Below, piece by piece: positions 21,300 to 32,459 of a stretch of 64,000 nucleotides of DNA. The notes beneath the pieces are model-generated. The model was not told the DNA's origin. It made no database searches and saw only the letters and a list, made by a program, of their open reading frames with translations. The DNA comes from Odontocerum albicorne (taxonomy: Eukaryota > Arthropoda > Insecta > Trichoptera > Odontoceridae), in the NCBI GenBank assembly GCA_949825065.1, contig OX463849.1:38655852-38719851 (forward strand). The letters run 5' to 3'. Numbering within the stretch: position 1 is the stretch's first letter; the number at the start of each line of letters is the position of its first letter. A program made the position numbers and the translations under genes.

Positions 21300-22360
21300 A
21301 TTGTATAATCACTAACGTCGAGAACGTCCACGTATTTTTCTTAGCGCTAAGTGCATACTAAGATACGAAATCAAATTTGCAATGTTTAAGTTATGCTCAA
21401 CATATCACATCTATATCCGGCGAAGATAAAATCTTTCTGCATATGTATCCGCAACTTTTTTTGCTACCATTGCCTGCCTAGGTGTGTAATTATAATGTAT
21501 TGTATAATACTCCAAATATATTCATATTGAATGTGATATTTTTTTTCTCGTTTTTGAGAGCGTGTATCTTAAAATTTTAAGTAAAATAAATAATCTAAAT
21601 AGGAAAAAAATTATCTGTGTCGAAATAGGAGTCTGGCACTCTGCCCTCTCTGCCTGTCTTGACAAGAAATTGCGTGATGGTATGTATGTGCGCGTGGATT
21701 CCAGCTCTTAATATAAAAAAAATCACAATTATTTATTAATTTATTTTTTACAATATAAGGAAATATTTTAAGACGAAAGTATCAGAGAATTGAAAAATGC
21801 ACTATAGTAAAAATATATTGCCCTTCCCTTAATCATATTTATTTATCGTGTTTACCATAAGTATCGTATACCTGCTGGTCGACTACAATTATAAATTTTA
21901 GTTTCAAATCAACCAGTTTATCACATGTGTCCATTTTATTATTTCGTCACTGAAATATGTGCAATTACTATAAACAACGAAAATGCAACACAATAACTAG
22001 AGAACATTTTGAAAGGGGATAAATATTCATATAATACGAAAATTTGCGTGTTCAGGTGGATTCAAAGAGCAACGACTAGTCGATGTATCCACATAAATTG
22101 CAGTATAGAAGTGTAAAACAAAAAAAACACATACGAGTCATACTTCATTCTAGTTACTGTGTAACCCAATTTCAATAATAGAGATACGGCCAATAATTAT
22201 TAAATAATATTTGCTCCACACATAATAAATAACATCTGGTCCATTCTCCCGTCTCCACGGTGTCAAATCATGATCTATGGGACGGTCCATCACCCGCGCA
22301 ATCGTGATAAATGGATCTCCTCTACTCTAATGAATTTATCATATTAAACTATTTAAGTAC
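21300..22360. other. Mostly unassigned; a LINE-a 3' signature at 21620-21690
   Basis: ctctgccctctctgcctgtc followed by ttgcgtgatggtatgtatgt is the LINE-a terminal signature. The rest is AT-rich without recognised content. Confidence 0.45.
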
Positions 22361-22365
22361 ATATA

Positions 22366-22620
22366 TGTGGCGTTATGGCAGAAGTTGATATGTCCATTTT
22401 TTTGTCATTTTGTGTTTATTCTCCCAATTTATAGAAAATATTTCTCAGCATGTTGTGGCAAAACTTGGTGTGTTAGTCATTATCCAAATAAAATATATAT
22501 TGTTTGGAAAAACTTAAAAAATGCTTATTTTTACTGATTTTAACAGCTTATCAAAATTAATATTGTTTCTCCTGTAAACTAAGGTAAAACGGACATATCA
22601 ACTTCTGCCATAGCGCCACA
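22366..22620. mobile_element. MITE with 30-bp TIRs (255 bp)
   Basis: Left end tgtggcgttatggcagaagt + tgatatgtcc; the right end is its inverse with a single mismatch (gcgc for gcgt). The interior is AT-rich and non-coding. Flanks show no clear target duplication, so the superfamily is open. Confidence 0.8.
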
Positions 22621-22727
22621 GAAATAATATCTACAGTGTTTGTCTGGCTGATGTGGATAAAGGTTATTGAAATGCATTATTCCTTTGCAACAAGTCAAAA
22701 CATTTACGAGTATGGCCAATACATATA

Positions 22728-24002
22728 TTAGGTCCCCACATACGAAACCGGCGTTTTGCCGTACTGGCAACTTTGATCTCAAATATCTTCTCTTTGGTTA
22801 GGAATTTCAAATTCAAATTTATACAGCTATTTACTCAAGTATTTGTGTTTCGAAAATTATAATTCATTTGTTTTTTCCTCAATTGTTTTTTTTCTTTGCG
22901 TCACTCAGTTTACAAAATGGAAAACTTGAAATATCGCGTTATTTACGAGTACGAGTTCCACCGTGGCACCAGTGCTGCAGAAACGGCTCGAAGGATTAAT
23001 GATGTGTATGGCGACGGTGCCGCAAAAGAAAACACAGTGCGTTTTTGGTTCCAACGTTTTCGTTCTGGAAATTTCGACCTGCAGAACAAGCCCCGTGGAG
23101 AAAGTTGATAATGAAGAATTGAAGGCTATTGTGGAAGCGGATCCATCGCAAACCACGTCCGAGTTAGCTGCAGGCTGCGGTGTTAGTGATAAAACTGTTT
23201 TAATCCACTTGAAGCAAATTGGGAAGGTGAAAAAGCTTGAAAGGTGGGTACCTCACGAATTGAGTGAAGCAAATCAACAAACGCGCGTTGACTGCTGCGT
23301 TGCATTACTCAATCGGCACAATAATGAAGGGATTTTGAATCGAATCATTACCTGTGATGAAAAGTGGATCCTGTATGATAATCGGAAGCGCTCATCGCAA
23401 TGGCTGAACCCTGCCGAACCAGCCAAACCATGCCCCAAGCGAAAATTGACTCCAAAAAAGTTACTTGTGAGCGTTTGGTGGACTAGTGCTGGTGTCGTTC
23501 ACTACAGCTTTCTTAAATCTGGCCAGACGATTACGGCAGATGTCTATTGTCAGCAACTGCAAACCATGATGGAAAAGCTAGCTGCTAAACAACCGAGGCT
23601 GGTTAATCGCTCTAGGCCACTGCTGCTTCATGATAACGCTAGACCACACACTGCACAACAGACGGCTACCAAATTAGAAGAGCTTCAATTTGAATGTCTA
23701 AGACATCCACCGTACTCTCCGGACCTTGCCCCAACAGATTATTATTTTTTTCGAAATTTGGATAACTTCTTGCAAGGGAAAAAATTCAACTCCGATGGGG
23801 CAGTCCAAACCGACTTCAAAGATTTTATTGATTCCCGTCCGAATGCTTTTTTTTGTTAAGGGATCGATGAACTACCTATTAGATGGCAAAAGTGCATAGA
23901 TAGCAATGGCACATACTTTGATTAAATAAATATATTATATTAAAAAAAATCAACTTTATGTTCCTCCCAAACAAAACGCCAATTTCACATGTAAGGACCT
24001 AA
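22728..24002 (+). mobile_element. Cecropia-type mariner, copy 1 (broken)
   Basis: Termini TTAGGTCC and GGACCTAA with TA on both sides (22726-22727, 24003-24004). About 98-99% identical to copy 2 at 39623-40909 by my own count of about 17 substitutions, an 11-bp deletion and one poly-A length change. The left TIR differs from the other three TIRs at five C-for-T positions. Confidence 0.95.
22917..23925 (+). pseudogene. Mariner transposase with frameshift and nonsense lesions
   Basis: Start ATG 22917 (ttacaaaATGG), as in the intact copy. After KPRG an 11-bp deletion near 23097 shifts the frame to a TGA at 23106. The downstream frame carries all catalytic motifs (ITCDEKW, LLHDNARPH, SPDLAPTDYYFF) up to a TAA at 23857 that removes the last 21 residues (GIDELPIRWQKCIDSNGTYF and D). 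Both lesions are absent from copy 2, so copy 1 died after the two separated. Confidence 0.95.
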
Positions 24003-24009
24003 TATATAG

Positions 24010-24460
24010 TAAGTGGTGTTCGCTCTTCACTCACGAGTGATGTCTCTTCGTCAATCATCTAAGAATCAGGTTAACATTAAAAATAACTCCATTGTGTCAC
24101 CGTTTGTAAAGATAAGTAATTTTTACTGCGTAAGTAAACAGAGTTTTTCAATATTTAATTTTGTTTTTACATATTGTCTATCAGTCCTCTGTTCTGAAAA
24201 GCGTTCCTTTGACTAATTTGAAATATAAAGAAAAGTATAAATCTTATTAGCTTCCTTCCTATTGTCTTCCTTTTTTCTCTCCCTCCTCACCCACTTTTTC
24301 ATACAATGTGTCACATACTGTGCATTATGATTAGAGTTTATTTTAATTGTATTGTTGGTGTTTTCTTTCTGTTTCGCCGATTGTTAATGTTCCTACTTAT
24401 CATATGGAACTTTATTTTTTGTTTACTATCAAAATAATATACTTTACTTATTAATAGTAT
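24010..24460. other. No gene recognised
   Basis: AT-rich; nothing that I can assign. Confidence 0.35.
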
Positions 24461-24464
24461 TGCA

Positions 24465-24960
24465 CTTAAGCTCCTGAATTCAAATAAAATAAAAATAAAA
24501 ATTCTTGAAAGAGTTCAACGAGCAACAAACATTCCAAGGTGTTTGACTACGTTAGACCTTTGCTAAAATTCGGTTACCAAATATGGAACTTTGGTTGTAT
24601 AAAGGATATCCCATATATAACCAAAATATTGCGCTGTTAAGCTCCTGAATTCAAATAAAATAAAAATAAAAATTCTTGAAAGAGTTCAACGACGAGCAAC
24701 AAAAAATTCAAGATATTCGACTACGTTAGACCTTTGCTAGAATTCGGTTACCAAATGTGGAACTTTGGTTTTATAAAGGATATACCATATATAACCAAAA
24801 TACACATTTGACAGGATATCGGTTAAAACTCTCCAAAACTAAATTCCACAATAATCTAACAACGCATTGTTTTGCTGACCGAGTTAACTTTGAATTTTGG
24901 AATAAACTACACAATAGTGTAGCGAATGCTGTGAAACTGGCTGTTTAAAAATTGCCTAGA
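24465..24960 (+). pseudogene. LINE-f RT tail with a 171-bp tandem duplication
   Basis: The block beginning ctcctgaattcaaataaaat occurs at 24471 and 24642. Each copy encodes ILERVQR(R)AT, the usual LERVQRRAT block before the RT C-terminus. The second copy continues in frame with VELWFYKGYTIYNQNTH, LTGYRLKLSKTKFHNNL and FADRVNFEFWNKLHNSVANA. It is 5'-truncated. A second copy without the duplication is at 60385-60690. Confidence 0.7.
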
Positions 24961-24964
24961 CAAG

Positions 24965-26730
24965 TTCCTATGTAAAAATCCTATATATCTTTTGCGTTTT
25001 CTTTATAAACATATGATAGTTAAATTTGGTATACGAGTATATGTATAATATATTAAAAGCATCTATGTTTACTGCATAATGATAATAATTCAATTATGCC
25101 TAAAGAGTATATCTTTAAACCCATTTAATATGGTATAATTCTTTGAATTGATGTCTAATAAGAATTCAGTATTAACAATTAAATATCAAACAAGAAGAAA
25201 GAAATTCAAATAAAGAAAAAATCATGCTTCAAGATCTTGTTAAATCTTGTCATCACCTATCTTTGAAGCAAAAGAATCGCGATAATGAAATAATATAAAA
25301 TACACTCTTAATTAAAGCCATGAAAAGAAACCTCGGACCGAGTGAACGAAATAAACCGTGTCAGAATATCGCGGACTTGTTTTCACGCGAAAAACAATCT
25401 CGACATATCAAAATAACGACCATATGCCCGACCCATAAAACCTTTTATGGGCAGGCCATGCTGAAAAGATCTCACCAAAACGAGAAAGAAACCAGTCTCC
25501 CCCCGAAAACGAAATTACGAAATGAATAACCAAAAAATTTCTGCGAAAGAAACAAACATATCGTAAATGTCTGATAGACGATCAGATACCCAAAAATACT
25601 GACAGCAACACATTGTCGTCTAACAGGTTGCTTTGTGACAGCTGTTGGGTGCCAAATAATCGGTAACTGGTTCTGTCAGAAGATTAATGGAAGTGTTGTA
25701 AGCTATGACTTTTCAAATGTTAGAAAAAATGGTTGATTTCAATAAGTACTGAGTACGTTATGCAATACGACGGATGCAGGCTTTACAAAAAAATAGTAAG
25801 AAATATACTGTAAATACTTGGTAAGTGACAGCCGATGGCGCGGATAGACCATATCCGTAGAACTGATGGTCAAAGATCGAACGTGAAATTCCGTAAGACG
25901 TTTATATACAGTTTTAATAAAATAATTAAGTTAAGATGAGAAGTATAAGAAACACAATACTAGTATGACGAGATAAAAGCTATGTAACATAAGTGAATAG
26001 CAAGGTGTTGAAATATGTCTACCCTAAAATGATGATACCCATGGCATTATGAAAATTTTTTCAAATATTTCCTTGCAAAATACGAGTATCTGTAAATTAA
26101 AGTGGAAGAAAATTGTTGAAACTCAAATTAGAATAAAAAGGCGTGGGCAAGTAAATGTTTTCAGGCCGTTTATAATAATAATTATCTTGAAAAGTTGAAC
26201 GAGTTTATAATGAGACTTGGCGTAGGCAAGTCATTATTATTTGTTATGCTCATAGCTCAACTGTAACATAATAATATGTCAGGGGAGGAGACCTCTTTCT
26301 AAAGGCCCTAACACACGAAACAACCTCTGATAAATTCCGTGCTATGACAGACATCATAATTTTTCCGTACCAAGATTTATATAAGGCAAACTCGACAGAT
26401 GTGAGGATTAAATTTCTACAGCACTCTTTCTTTCTCTTCCGACATTTTTTAAGAGTTGAAAATCTTCGAGATTGCACTAACAACATGCCCGAAGGGCCAT
26501 GAGCTATAAATTATAAAATGTTGAATACTTACTGATCATAAGATCTGAGAAAATAAAATATTTTGCTTCTCTATTGTCACTAGCCATTATTTTATCTACT
26601 ATCTTCCGTGATGTCGGACCTTCAGTCCGTCGTCACTTTTATTCTTCTCACTCAGGTATGTCGCCATAGTCTCTTTGGATAGTTCCTTCTTCGTCACTAT
26701 GTGACGCCGCGCTCATAAAAAAAACGATTT
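24965..26730. other. No gene recognised
   Basis: Long AT-rich stretch. An open frame at 25320-25529 starts MKRNLGPSERNKPC and is Lys/Arg-rich; I recognise no domain and would not call it a gene. TACGAGTA at 25032-25039 and 26081-26088. Confidence 0.35.
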
Positions 26731-26734
26731 TATG

Positions 26735-26815
26735 GTGTAGATCGCGCTAAATGGGGACTTATTTTGTCCCCATAACAGCGTGGGTGGTGGTGGGATCGAA
26801 CTAAACTGTCATTCT
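26735..26815 (+). repeat. Rep-D fragment
   Basis: tcgcgctaaatggggactta, ttttgtccccataa and gtgggtggtggtgggatcga match the inner end of Rep-D at 36760-36850 (there on the minus strand). Confidence 0.6.
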
Positions 26816-26994
26816 GAATGATTTATTATACGTATTTTTATCAGTAGGTTAATTTAGTTTTCTAATTTTTATATTGTCTGGGAATCCGGAAAGTGTAAAT
26901 AGGCTCGTTATCAATATATAGACGACCTCCAGAGATGAGGGGAGGGATCGAGTGCTTGGTGCAGACCAATCTTAGGATTGTAACCCGGAAAAAA

Positions 26995-27190
26995 AAGGCG
27001 ACCTCCGTGGTATAAAAGGTCAGACACTGGCCTATCTTACACGGAGATTTCAGGTTCAGTTCCTGATTATACCCGACAAATAAAATAGTCCTGGCCTGGT
27101 AACATATATAAATGTTATCTTTCCACTTTCGGTGGTATTGCCAATACGCACGATGACGAACTGCGAGTAACATACCTACTCTAGAGGTTC
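26995..27190 (+). mobile_element. SINE-3-like copy
   Basis: Head gcgacctccgtggtataaaa, a B-box-like ttcaggttcagttcctg, then acccgacaaataaaatagtc and ggtggtattgccaatacgca, which parallels gtagtgttaccaacacgtgc in SINE-3. Diverged from the other copies. Confidence 0.55.
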
Positions 27191-27284
27191 TAAACCGGAG
27201 TCCTCAATCAATGGGACTGAAGACAATTGTTTGACGGGTACTATAGAATGTGTTACTTTTTTGTAAATATTTATAAATGGGTGA

Positions 27285-27830
27285 ATGGTTGAACTAAAAA
27301 AAAAGACAGTATTTTTAAGAGCTTTAATTGTATTGTTTAATTGCACATACTATATCTATTGTATAATATTCTTAACTGTCCCGCCGAATCTTTCCGATTA
27401 TGGACTTGCGCTACGCTCAAACAGAAATTGTTCATTGGCCTTCCAGTTGACCGCTCTTCTTTTTACGTCACCCTTTACTGTCCATTCAGTGAGACTCTGG
27501 AACCAGTTACAAACCAATGTTAGTTAGACTCGCTCCGTGCTTGGCATGTTTTAAGAAGCGACCAAAATACTCAAAAATTTTAGTCAGTAAAATAACGTGT
27601 TTCATTCCTGATTTTTGTTTCCTCTCCACCATCCCTTCCTTTTCCTGTGATTGATGATATCTCACTTTTAATTTTACTGTGTATATGTTCATAAATTTCA
27701 TCAAGATGAATAATCATTTAAATATTTTTTGCGACCATGTAACTTCCTTTATTTACTTTTATCTGGTTGGTCGGCCTGGCAATAATCCCGATAGATTGTT
27801 TGTATAATGAAATGTTAAATAAATAAATAA
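27285..27830 (+). mobile_element. LINE-b 3' end
   Basis: The frame at 27285-27527 ends LALRSNRNCSLAFQL, PFTVHSVRLWNQLQ, the final motif of many non-LTR RT proteins. About 300 bp of 3' UTR follows, ending in tggttggtcggcctggcaat, tgtttgtataatg and an ATAA repeat. The last about 60 bp match the SINE-2 tail. It is 5'-truncated. Confidence 0.75.
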
Positions 27831-29080
27831 ATAGCAAAATTTAGAAATATGATTTATTTGAAAATATTAATAAAATCCGCATCCTTTTTATGTCCGTGTC
27901 TTACGAGCTTAAGCATTGCAAAACTGGTTTGAGATTCACTTTTACTGTATTCAACTCTGAAATATGTGGAATAATATAAAAGTTGCCTCCAGCGAAACTG
28001 AGAAGACGTCACCGTGAATTGGCTTCAAATATTATAACGAAATTTTATTATCTTATTTCAAGTCAAGACGATTTCAAAAATTGGTTTGAAAAATATTTTT
28101 CAATTAATATTTTAATAAATTAGACGGTAATAGTTTATTAATAAACCGTGACACAAAATGGCAAACATATCAAGGAATCGATAAGTAGGATGCATGGGTG
28201 GTCTACTTCCAGATAACGGTTGCAGAGCAATCCTAAAATATCGTATTACATATTTTCTTTATAAATTGCAATGTTTAATGATAATAATGACTTAATAATT
28301 CTTGAGCAGATAAATACGGATGGTTCAGTAAATAAGCAAAATTTAATGGGTTTTGATTATTATGCACTTGTACTCGACGATTCGCCTTTCCATTAAAACG
28401 GTGTAAATTTTAGATAATCCTATGTAGGTAGTGAAAATAAAAATTGAAAAAGCTTGTCGACAGAATAAAAATTATGCTTAAATTCGGTATTAACCCTACA
28501 ATGCGCGATTTTTTTTATTTCAAAAATAAAAATATATTTATGCATTAAATATGTACTGGAACATGGTAAAAATAATTTTTTTTTTTTGTTTTTATATACG
28601 AGTAATTACGAGTATATTTAAAAAAAAAGAGTGTGGTTCATATATGAATCACTACGCATTTGTAAGTTAATAATTATATAAATGAAATTATATATTTTAC
28701 TTCACTTATTTTACACATATGTACTAAAGAATAAAAGAAAAAAAAATAAGCTTTCTTTGATCACCAATAATAAAGTAATTTGATTGCAAACTGCAAGAAA
28801 TCACAAAAGTCATCTACGCGCAACAAGTCAAACTTCAACTGCTAAATTGCCCGGTAAACCAGTTTCCTATTAAACCTATGTGCTTTTAAAGCATGGAGAT
28901 TGTTGTATCATATTAGTAACAGCGCGTGAGTCGTTGTTTATACCACTCAACACAAAAATATTTAGAAAAACTTTGGTTGATTCACATGTGCATCATTGCG
29001 CACTGTATGGTTAAAATAATCATTAAGGTGTGCTTTATTAAACAGGCATAATATGTGTTGTATCTGCTTTAACATATAAA
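27831..29080. other. No gene recognised
   Basis: AT-rich. Two TACGAGTA octamers lie 2 bp apart at 28597-28604 and 28607-28614. Confidence 0.35.
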
Positions 29081-29267
29081 TATAACTAACATATATGGAC
29101 GTATATGCGCATAAACGACCCAACTCACTATGGTAAACATAAATTTAACTAACATATATGGACGTATATGCGCATAAACGACCCAACTCACTATGGTAAA
29201 CATAAATATAACTAACATATATGGACGTATATGCGCATAAACGACCCAACTCACTATGGTAAACACG
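29081..29267. repeat. 63-bp tandem repeat, three units
   Basis: Units begin aactaacatatatggacgta at 29084, 29147 and 29210. Because 63 is a multiple of three, a minus-strand frame with repeated FTIVSWVVYAHIRPYMLV stays open; I regard this as a by-product. The units are nearly identical. Confidence 0.9.
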
Positions 29268-29269
29268 CC

Positions 29270-30065
29270 CAAAAAATACTCACTAAACTGACATATTTTC
29301 CCGGATACAGTATCGATTGGCAATTTTTCAATATTTCAATAATATAAACCAAAAAATATGATTTATGGGGCGAGTTCATTTCTTATACTCGTATATACGC
29401 CTATATGTAAGTCTTGAAATTTTCGAGAAACAAAACTATGTCTGATTGATAGACAAAAGGCCGTTAAGCCGAGAATGGCGTCATCGCCAAATCCCCTGAA
29501 GATACTCGAGGCAGATGCAGCGTGGTTTTAACCGCCATCAGTATCGTAATTCTAGACCTAGGCCATTAATCTGATGACTCGGTCCCATTCAACTCGAGAG
29601 TCGAGCCCGTCTGGTCCGAGACAGACTAATTTGTTTGCTTCAGTTTGCTCAATCAGGCATCACAATTTGATGAAGAAAATTGCCGTGACGAAGTTGGCTA
29701 TTCTCAGGAAGACGATGACAGTTTTTTTAAGACAATAGAACCAACATTAAAATATACATATGGATCAGAATCGATAATTGCTTCCCTAATAATATTTGTA
29801 TTCCCGAAATTTTAGTGACTAAGGCTTGACTCCAATTTTGTTCTCCATTAAGTTAGATCTGTGTTATATCATCAGGACTGACTCTCTTGTGATATCGACT
29901 CCCAGCTATCCTCTCATCTTTTTGGTTTATATCTTTCCACTATACCCATTCGGTCTAACGTGGGAGGACGTGGAACGCCGGGCTGTGGACCGACTTGACT
30001 GGATGCCCTTTATGGCATCTCTGTGTGCCTGATATAACGTATATGGTAATGACGAAGAATGTATT
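29270..30065. other. No gene recognised
   Basis: 29440-29700 is less AT-rich (gccgagaatggcgtcatcgc, gagtcgagcccgtctggtcc) and may be an old element scrap; unassigned. TACTCGTA at 29386-29393. Confidence 0.35.
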
Positions 30066-30067
30066 CT

Positions 30068-30322
30068 AATTTTATGGTACTCACAATTTGGGAAACCGCT
30101 CCGTAATAGATTTTATGGTACTTACAATTTGGGGAACCGCTCCGTAATAGATTTTATGGTAATCACAATTTGGGGAACCGCTCCGTAATAGATTTTATGG
30201 TACTCACAATTTGGAGAACCGCTCTGTAATAGATTTTATGGTACTCACAATTTGGGGAACCGCTCCGTAATAGGTTTTATGGTACTCACAATTTGGGGAA
30301 CCGCTCCGTAATAGATTTTAAA
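30068..30322. repeat. 41-bp tandem repeat, six units
   Basis: tttatggtactcacaatttg followed by gggaaccgctccgtaataga recurs at a 41-bp step (30071, 30112, 30153, 30194, 30235, 30276). Immediately after it, 30336-30407 can fold into a hairpin with arms containing ggatacatttaatt and aattaaatgtatcc. Confidence 0.9.
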
Positions 30323-30570
30323 GAGTAAAAATAAGAGAAAAGGATACATTTAATTTATTACATTTATTGATAAAAATCAATTAAATGTATCCTCTTTCCC
30401 TCTTCTTACTCCATTACCCATATGATCAATAATACAATGTGCAAAGTCACTTCTTGCTCTATTCCCCATAAGACCACGGACAGTGTAAGCAACTTTAAAT
30501 GTAGTTTAATGAATTCACCTGAGCAGCACACAGTGTGTCTTAAAATGCACAAAGTGGTATGCTAAAACAT

Positions 30571-30782
30571 TGTATTGTATTACAATTTCGTTGTATACAG
30601 TACAACCTGACGGGCTTATTGTCATGTGGTAATATATTCCAACCAACTAGAAAGATGTTAAAGAGGTTTTAAGTGAAAACCAGGCTTGAATCCTTATTAA
30701 AAAAATGATTTCAGCGGGATTTGAACCCGCAACCTCCGTATTTGGGAGACAGGCGTCTTACCAATTTAGACCACGGAGATCG
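30571..30782 (-). mobile_element. SINE-2 reference copy
   Basis: Minus strand, in order: ctccgtggtctaaattggta, agacgcctgtctcccaa, ggaggttgcgggttcaaatc (B box), an A-rich joint, ggattcaagcctggttttca, cctctttaacatctttctag, ggttggaatatattaccaca and the tail gttgtactgtatacaacgaa. The least decayed full-length copy here; the source of the description used for other SINE-2 entries. Confidence 0.85.
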
Positions 30783-31016
30783 TCGAAAATGAAGTGAAAA
30801 GAAATATTGTCTTAGTCCATTTCTAATAAAATCTACAATGGCTCAAGTGTCGCTAACGAATGAATTTCAAACTTTGTATATTTGTATTCTGGTCCCTTAA
30901 TACGATGTCTCAATTGAATCTTTCGAATCTGTGTCAGAGAAATGTTCCTTCAGAGAGTAGAACTATTTAGGTCAATTTCGTCTTCATCAAATCAATTGAT
31001 GTTTTCGAATCGATTT

Positions 31017-31165
31017 ACTGGGGCGGGGCATTATGATACAGTTTTTGTCGTTGCTGGTCTACCTCTAGGTGTTAAGAGATATAGATGGCGTATGCAGCTT
31101 TAGGAAGCACTTGAAGACAATTTTTTTTGGAGATCTTATCAAAATATATTATCATGTATGAACAC
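31017..31165 (+). pseudogene. LINE-c RT C-terminus
   Basis: One frame reads RDIDGVCSFRKHLKTIFFGD and LIKIYYHV then stop. The same motif in better shape, DMDGVCRFRKHLKTFLFGRS, is on the minus strand at 54540-54620, and a third copy is at 56993-57235. FRKHLKTFLF is the usual last helix of a LINE RT protein. Confidence 0.7.
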
Positions 31166-31169
31166 TACA

Positions 31170-31305
31170 CAAATGCCGAATGTGTTACTATCATATATCG
31201 GAAGATCTTTAAAGAGGTTATTGTAGTTCGTATTTCTTTGGTAAGTTTTCTACGGTTTTCTTACCAAACATGTTTTCCCAAATATATGCAGATCCAGGGA
31301 AGTAC
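31170..31305 (+). repeat. Rep-C dispersed repeat (uninterrupted)
   Basis: Contains gaatgtgttactatcatata, cggaagatctttaaag and the tttggtaagttttctacgg hairpin. It preserves the site (ttactatcata) that mariner copy 2 occupies in the 39.6-kb copy of this repeat. Confidence 0.7.
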
Positions 31306-31324
31306 TATTTTGCAATCCTTACAC

Positions 31325-31420
31325 TCAACTTATATAAAATATATATACTCGTACTTATATAAAATATACAACTTATATAAAATATATATACACATATATA
31401 AATTGTACTTTTATTATATT
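31325..31420. repeat. Short AT-rich tandem repeat
   Basis: Three units of acttatataaaatatata with length variation. The first two are separated by a TACTCGTA octamer at 31346-31353. Confidence 0.7.
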
Positions 31421-32029
31421 TGTCATAAATATCAAGTGTATTATTTTTATTCCATTTTCGAGTCTTCTTATTCCTTTATTTTTATGTTGGAAACAGTAGG
31501 AATCAATAAAAAATGCTGATAAAAGTTCTTTCAACAACCTTTCAAGCTGAAACGATCCCCTTATAAGTGAAATAAAGTTAATAGAACATATATGATTGAA
31601 AGTTTTGGAGTTTCATCTAAATGTTGTTACATTTAATTCAATTTAAAAAAAATAGAGGTGGGCTTTTTCTTCAATGTCGGACAATGATTGGTGACGAGGT
31701 CCAATTAGATATTTCAGTGTGCAAGATGGCCTACAATGCAATTGATGCGTTGCGAAACTAAAACGCTGAAAACATTCTAATGAGTTGGCGTAATGATTAT
31801 TTTAATGAATAATATTATTTTATACGCGATTCCTGAGTCATACCATATTTGCATAAGACTTTTCGAGCAGACATAAACATAAAACGTCTGCAGAAATTTT
31901 GAATTGTTATTTCTCAATAATAATTGAAATGTATACATAATTGCTGAGTGGGATGTGTCGTGTCTTCTACGAAATATTATATTAATAAAATAATGAAAAA
32001 GGAATGTCAAAAAGTAAAAATTAAACTGA
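31421..32029. other. No gene recognised
   Basis: AT-rich, with open frames that I cannot support. Confidence 0.3.
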
Positions 32030-32130
32030 TATAGTCGAAGATTTTCACGACTGTTTTTCACTAGTTTAAAATGTTTTTCAGAATTGTTGCCATGTTCGGT
32101 TGGTTTCAATGATGGCCGATTTAAAACTAG
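32030..32130 (+). mobile_element. FB-G fragment
   Basis: gtcgaagattttcacgactg, ttcactagtttaaaatg and tttcaatgatggccgat match the arm-loop junction of FB-G. Confidence 0.5.
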
Positions 32131-32224
32131 TACCTACAATAAAAATTAAGCATTATTCGTTTCATGAACATCTGTTTAAAATATATAGAAATATCTTAAA
32201 CAAAATATTTTAATATGACTTCCA

Positions 32225-32455
32225 TGGTCTACTTTCACTTGTCTTCTAATCCGAGGGTTGCGGGTTCGATTCCCGTTGGTATCCGATTTAAAAAAATATA
32301 TTTTCAGTTTGATTTTCACAGAAGGTTTTTTTTTAATCTTTCTGGCAGGTTGGAAACTATTGTATTATTGCAACAAACACACCTTGGTAGGTTTATTACT
32401 ATGAGACAATATATATTATATTGTATTACATTTTAGTTGTATACAAAATGTAATA
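32225..32455 (+). mobile_element. SINE-2 pieces
   Basis: At 32240-32345 the head has gagggttgcgggttcgattc (intact B box) and the A-rich joint. At 32365-32455 a tail-like piece in the opposite sense (cctt.gtaggtttattac ... gtattacattttagttgtat) suggests a second insertion or a rearrangement. Confidence 0.6.
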
Positions 32456-32459
32456 CAAC

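Noticed and set aside
22944..22951. TACGAGTA inside the mariner transposase genes (also at 39839-39846)
   Set aside because: These are the codons for Tyr-Glu-Tyr (tac gag ta.) shared by both copies and are not counted as scars.
23000..23160. Minus-strand frame at 22905-23156 and the similar ones at 39800-40062
   Set aside because: Antisense shadows of the mariner transposase.
25320..25529. 69-codon basic open frame
   Set aside because: No domain, no repeat relation and no supporting gene structure; chance frames of this length are expected.
29069..29323. 84-codon minus frame with three internal repeats
   Set aside because: It is a 63-bp tandem repeat kept open because the period is a multiple of three.
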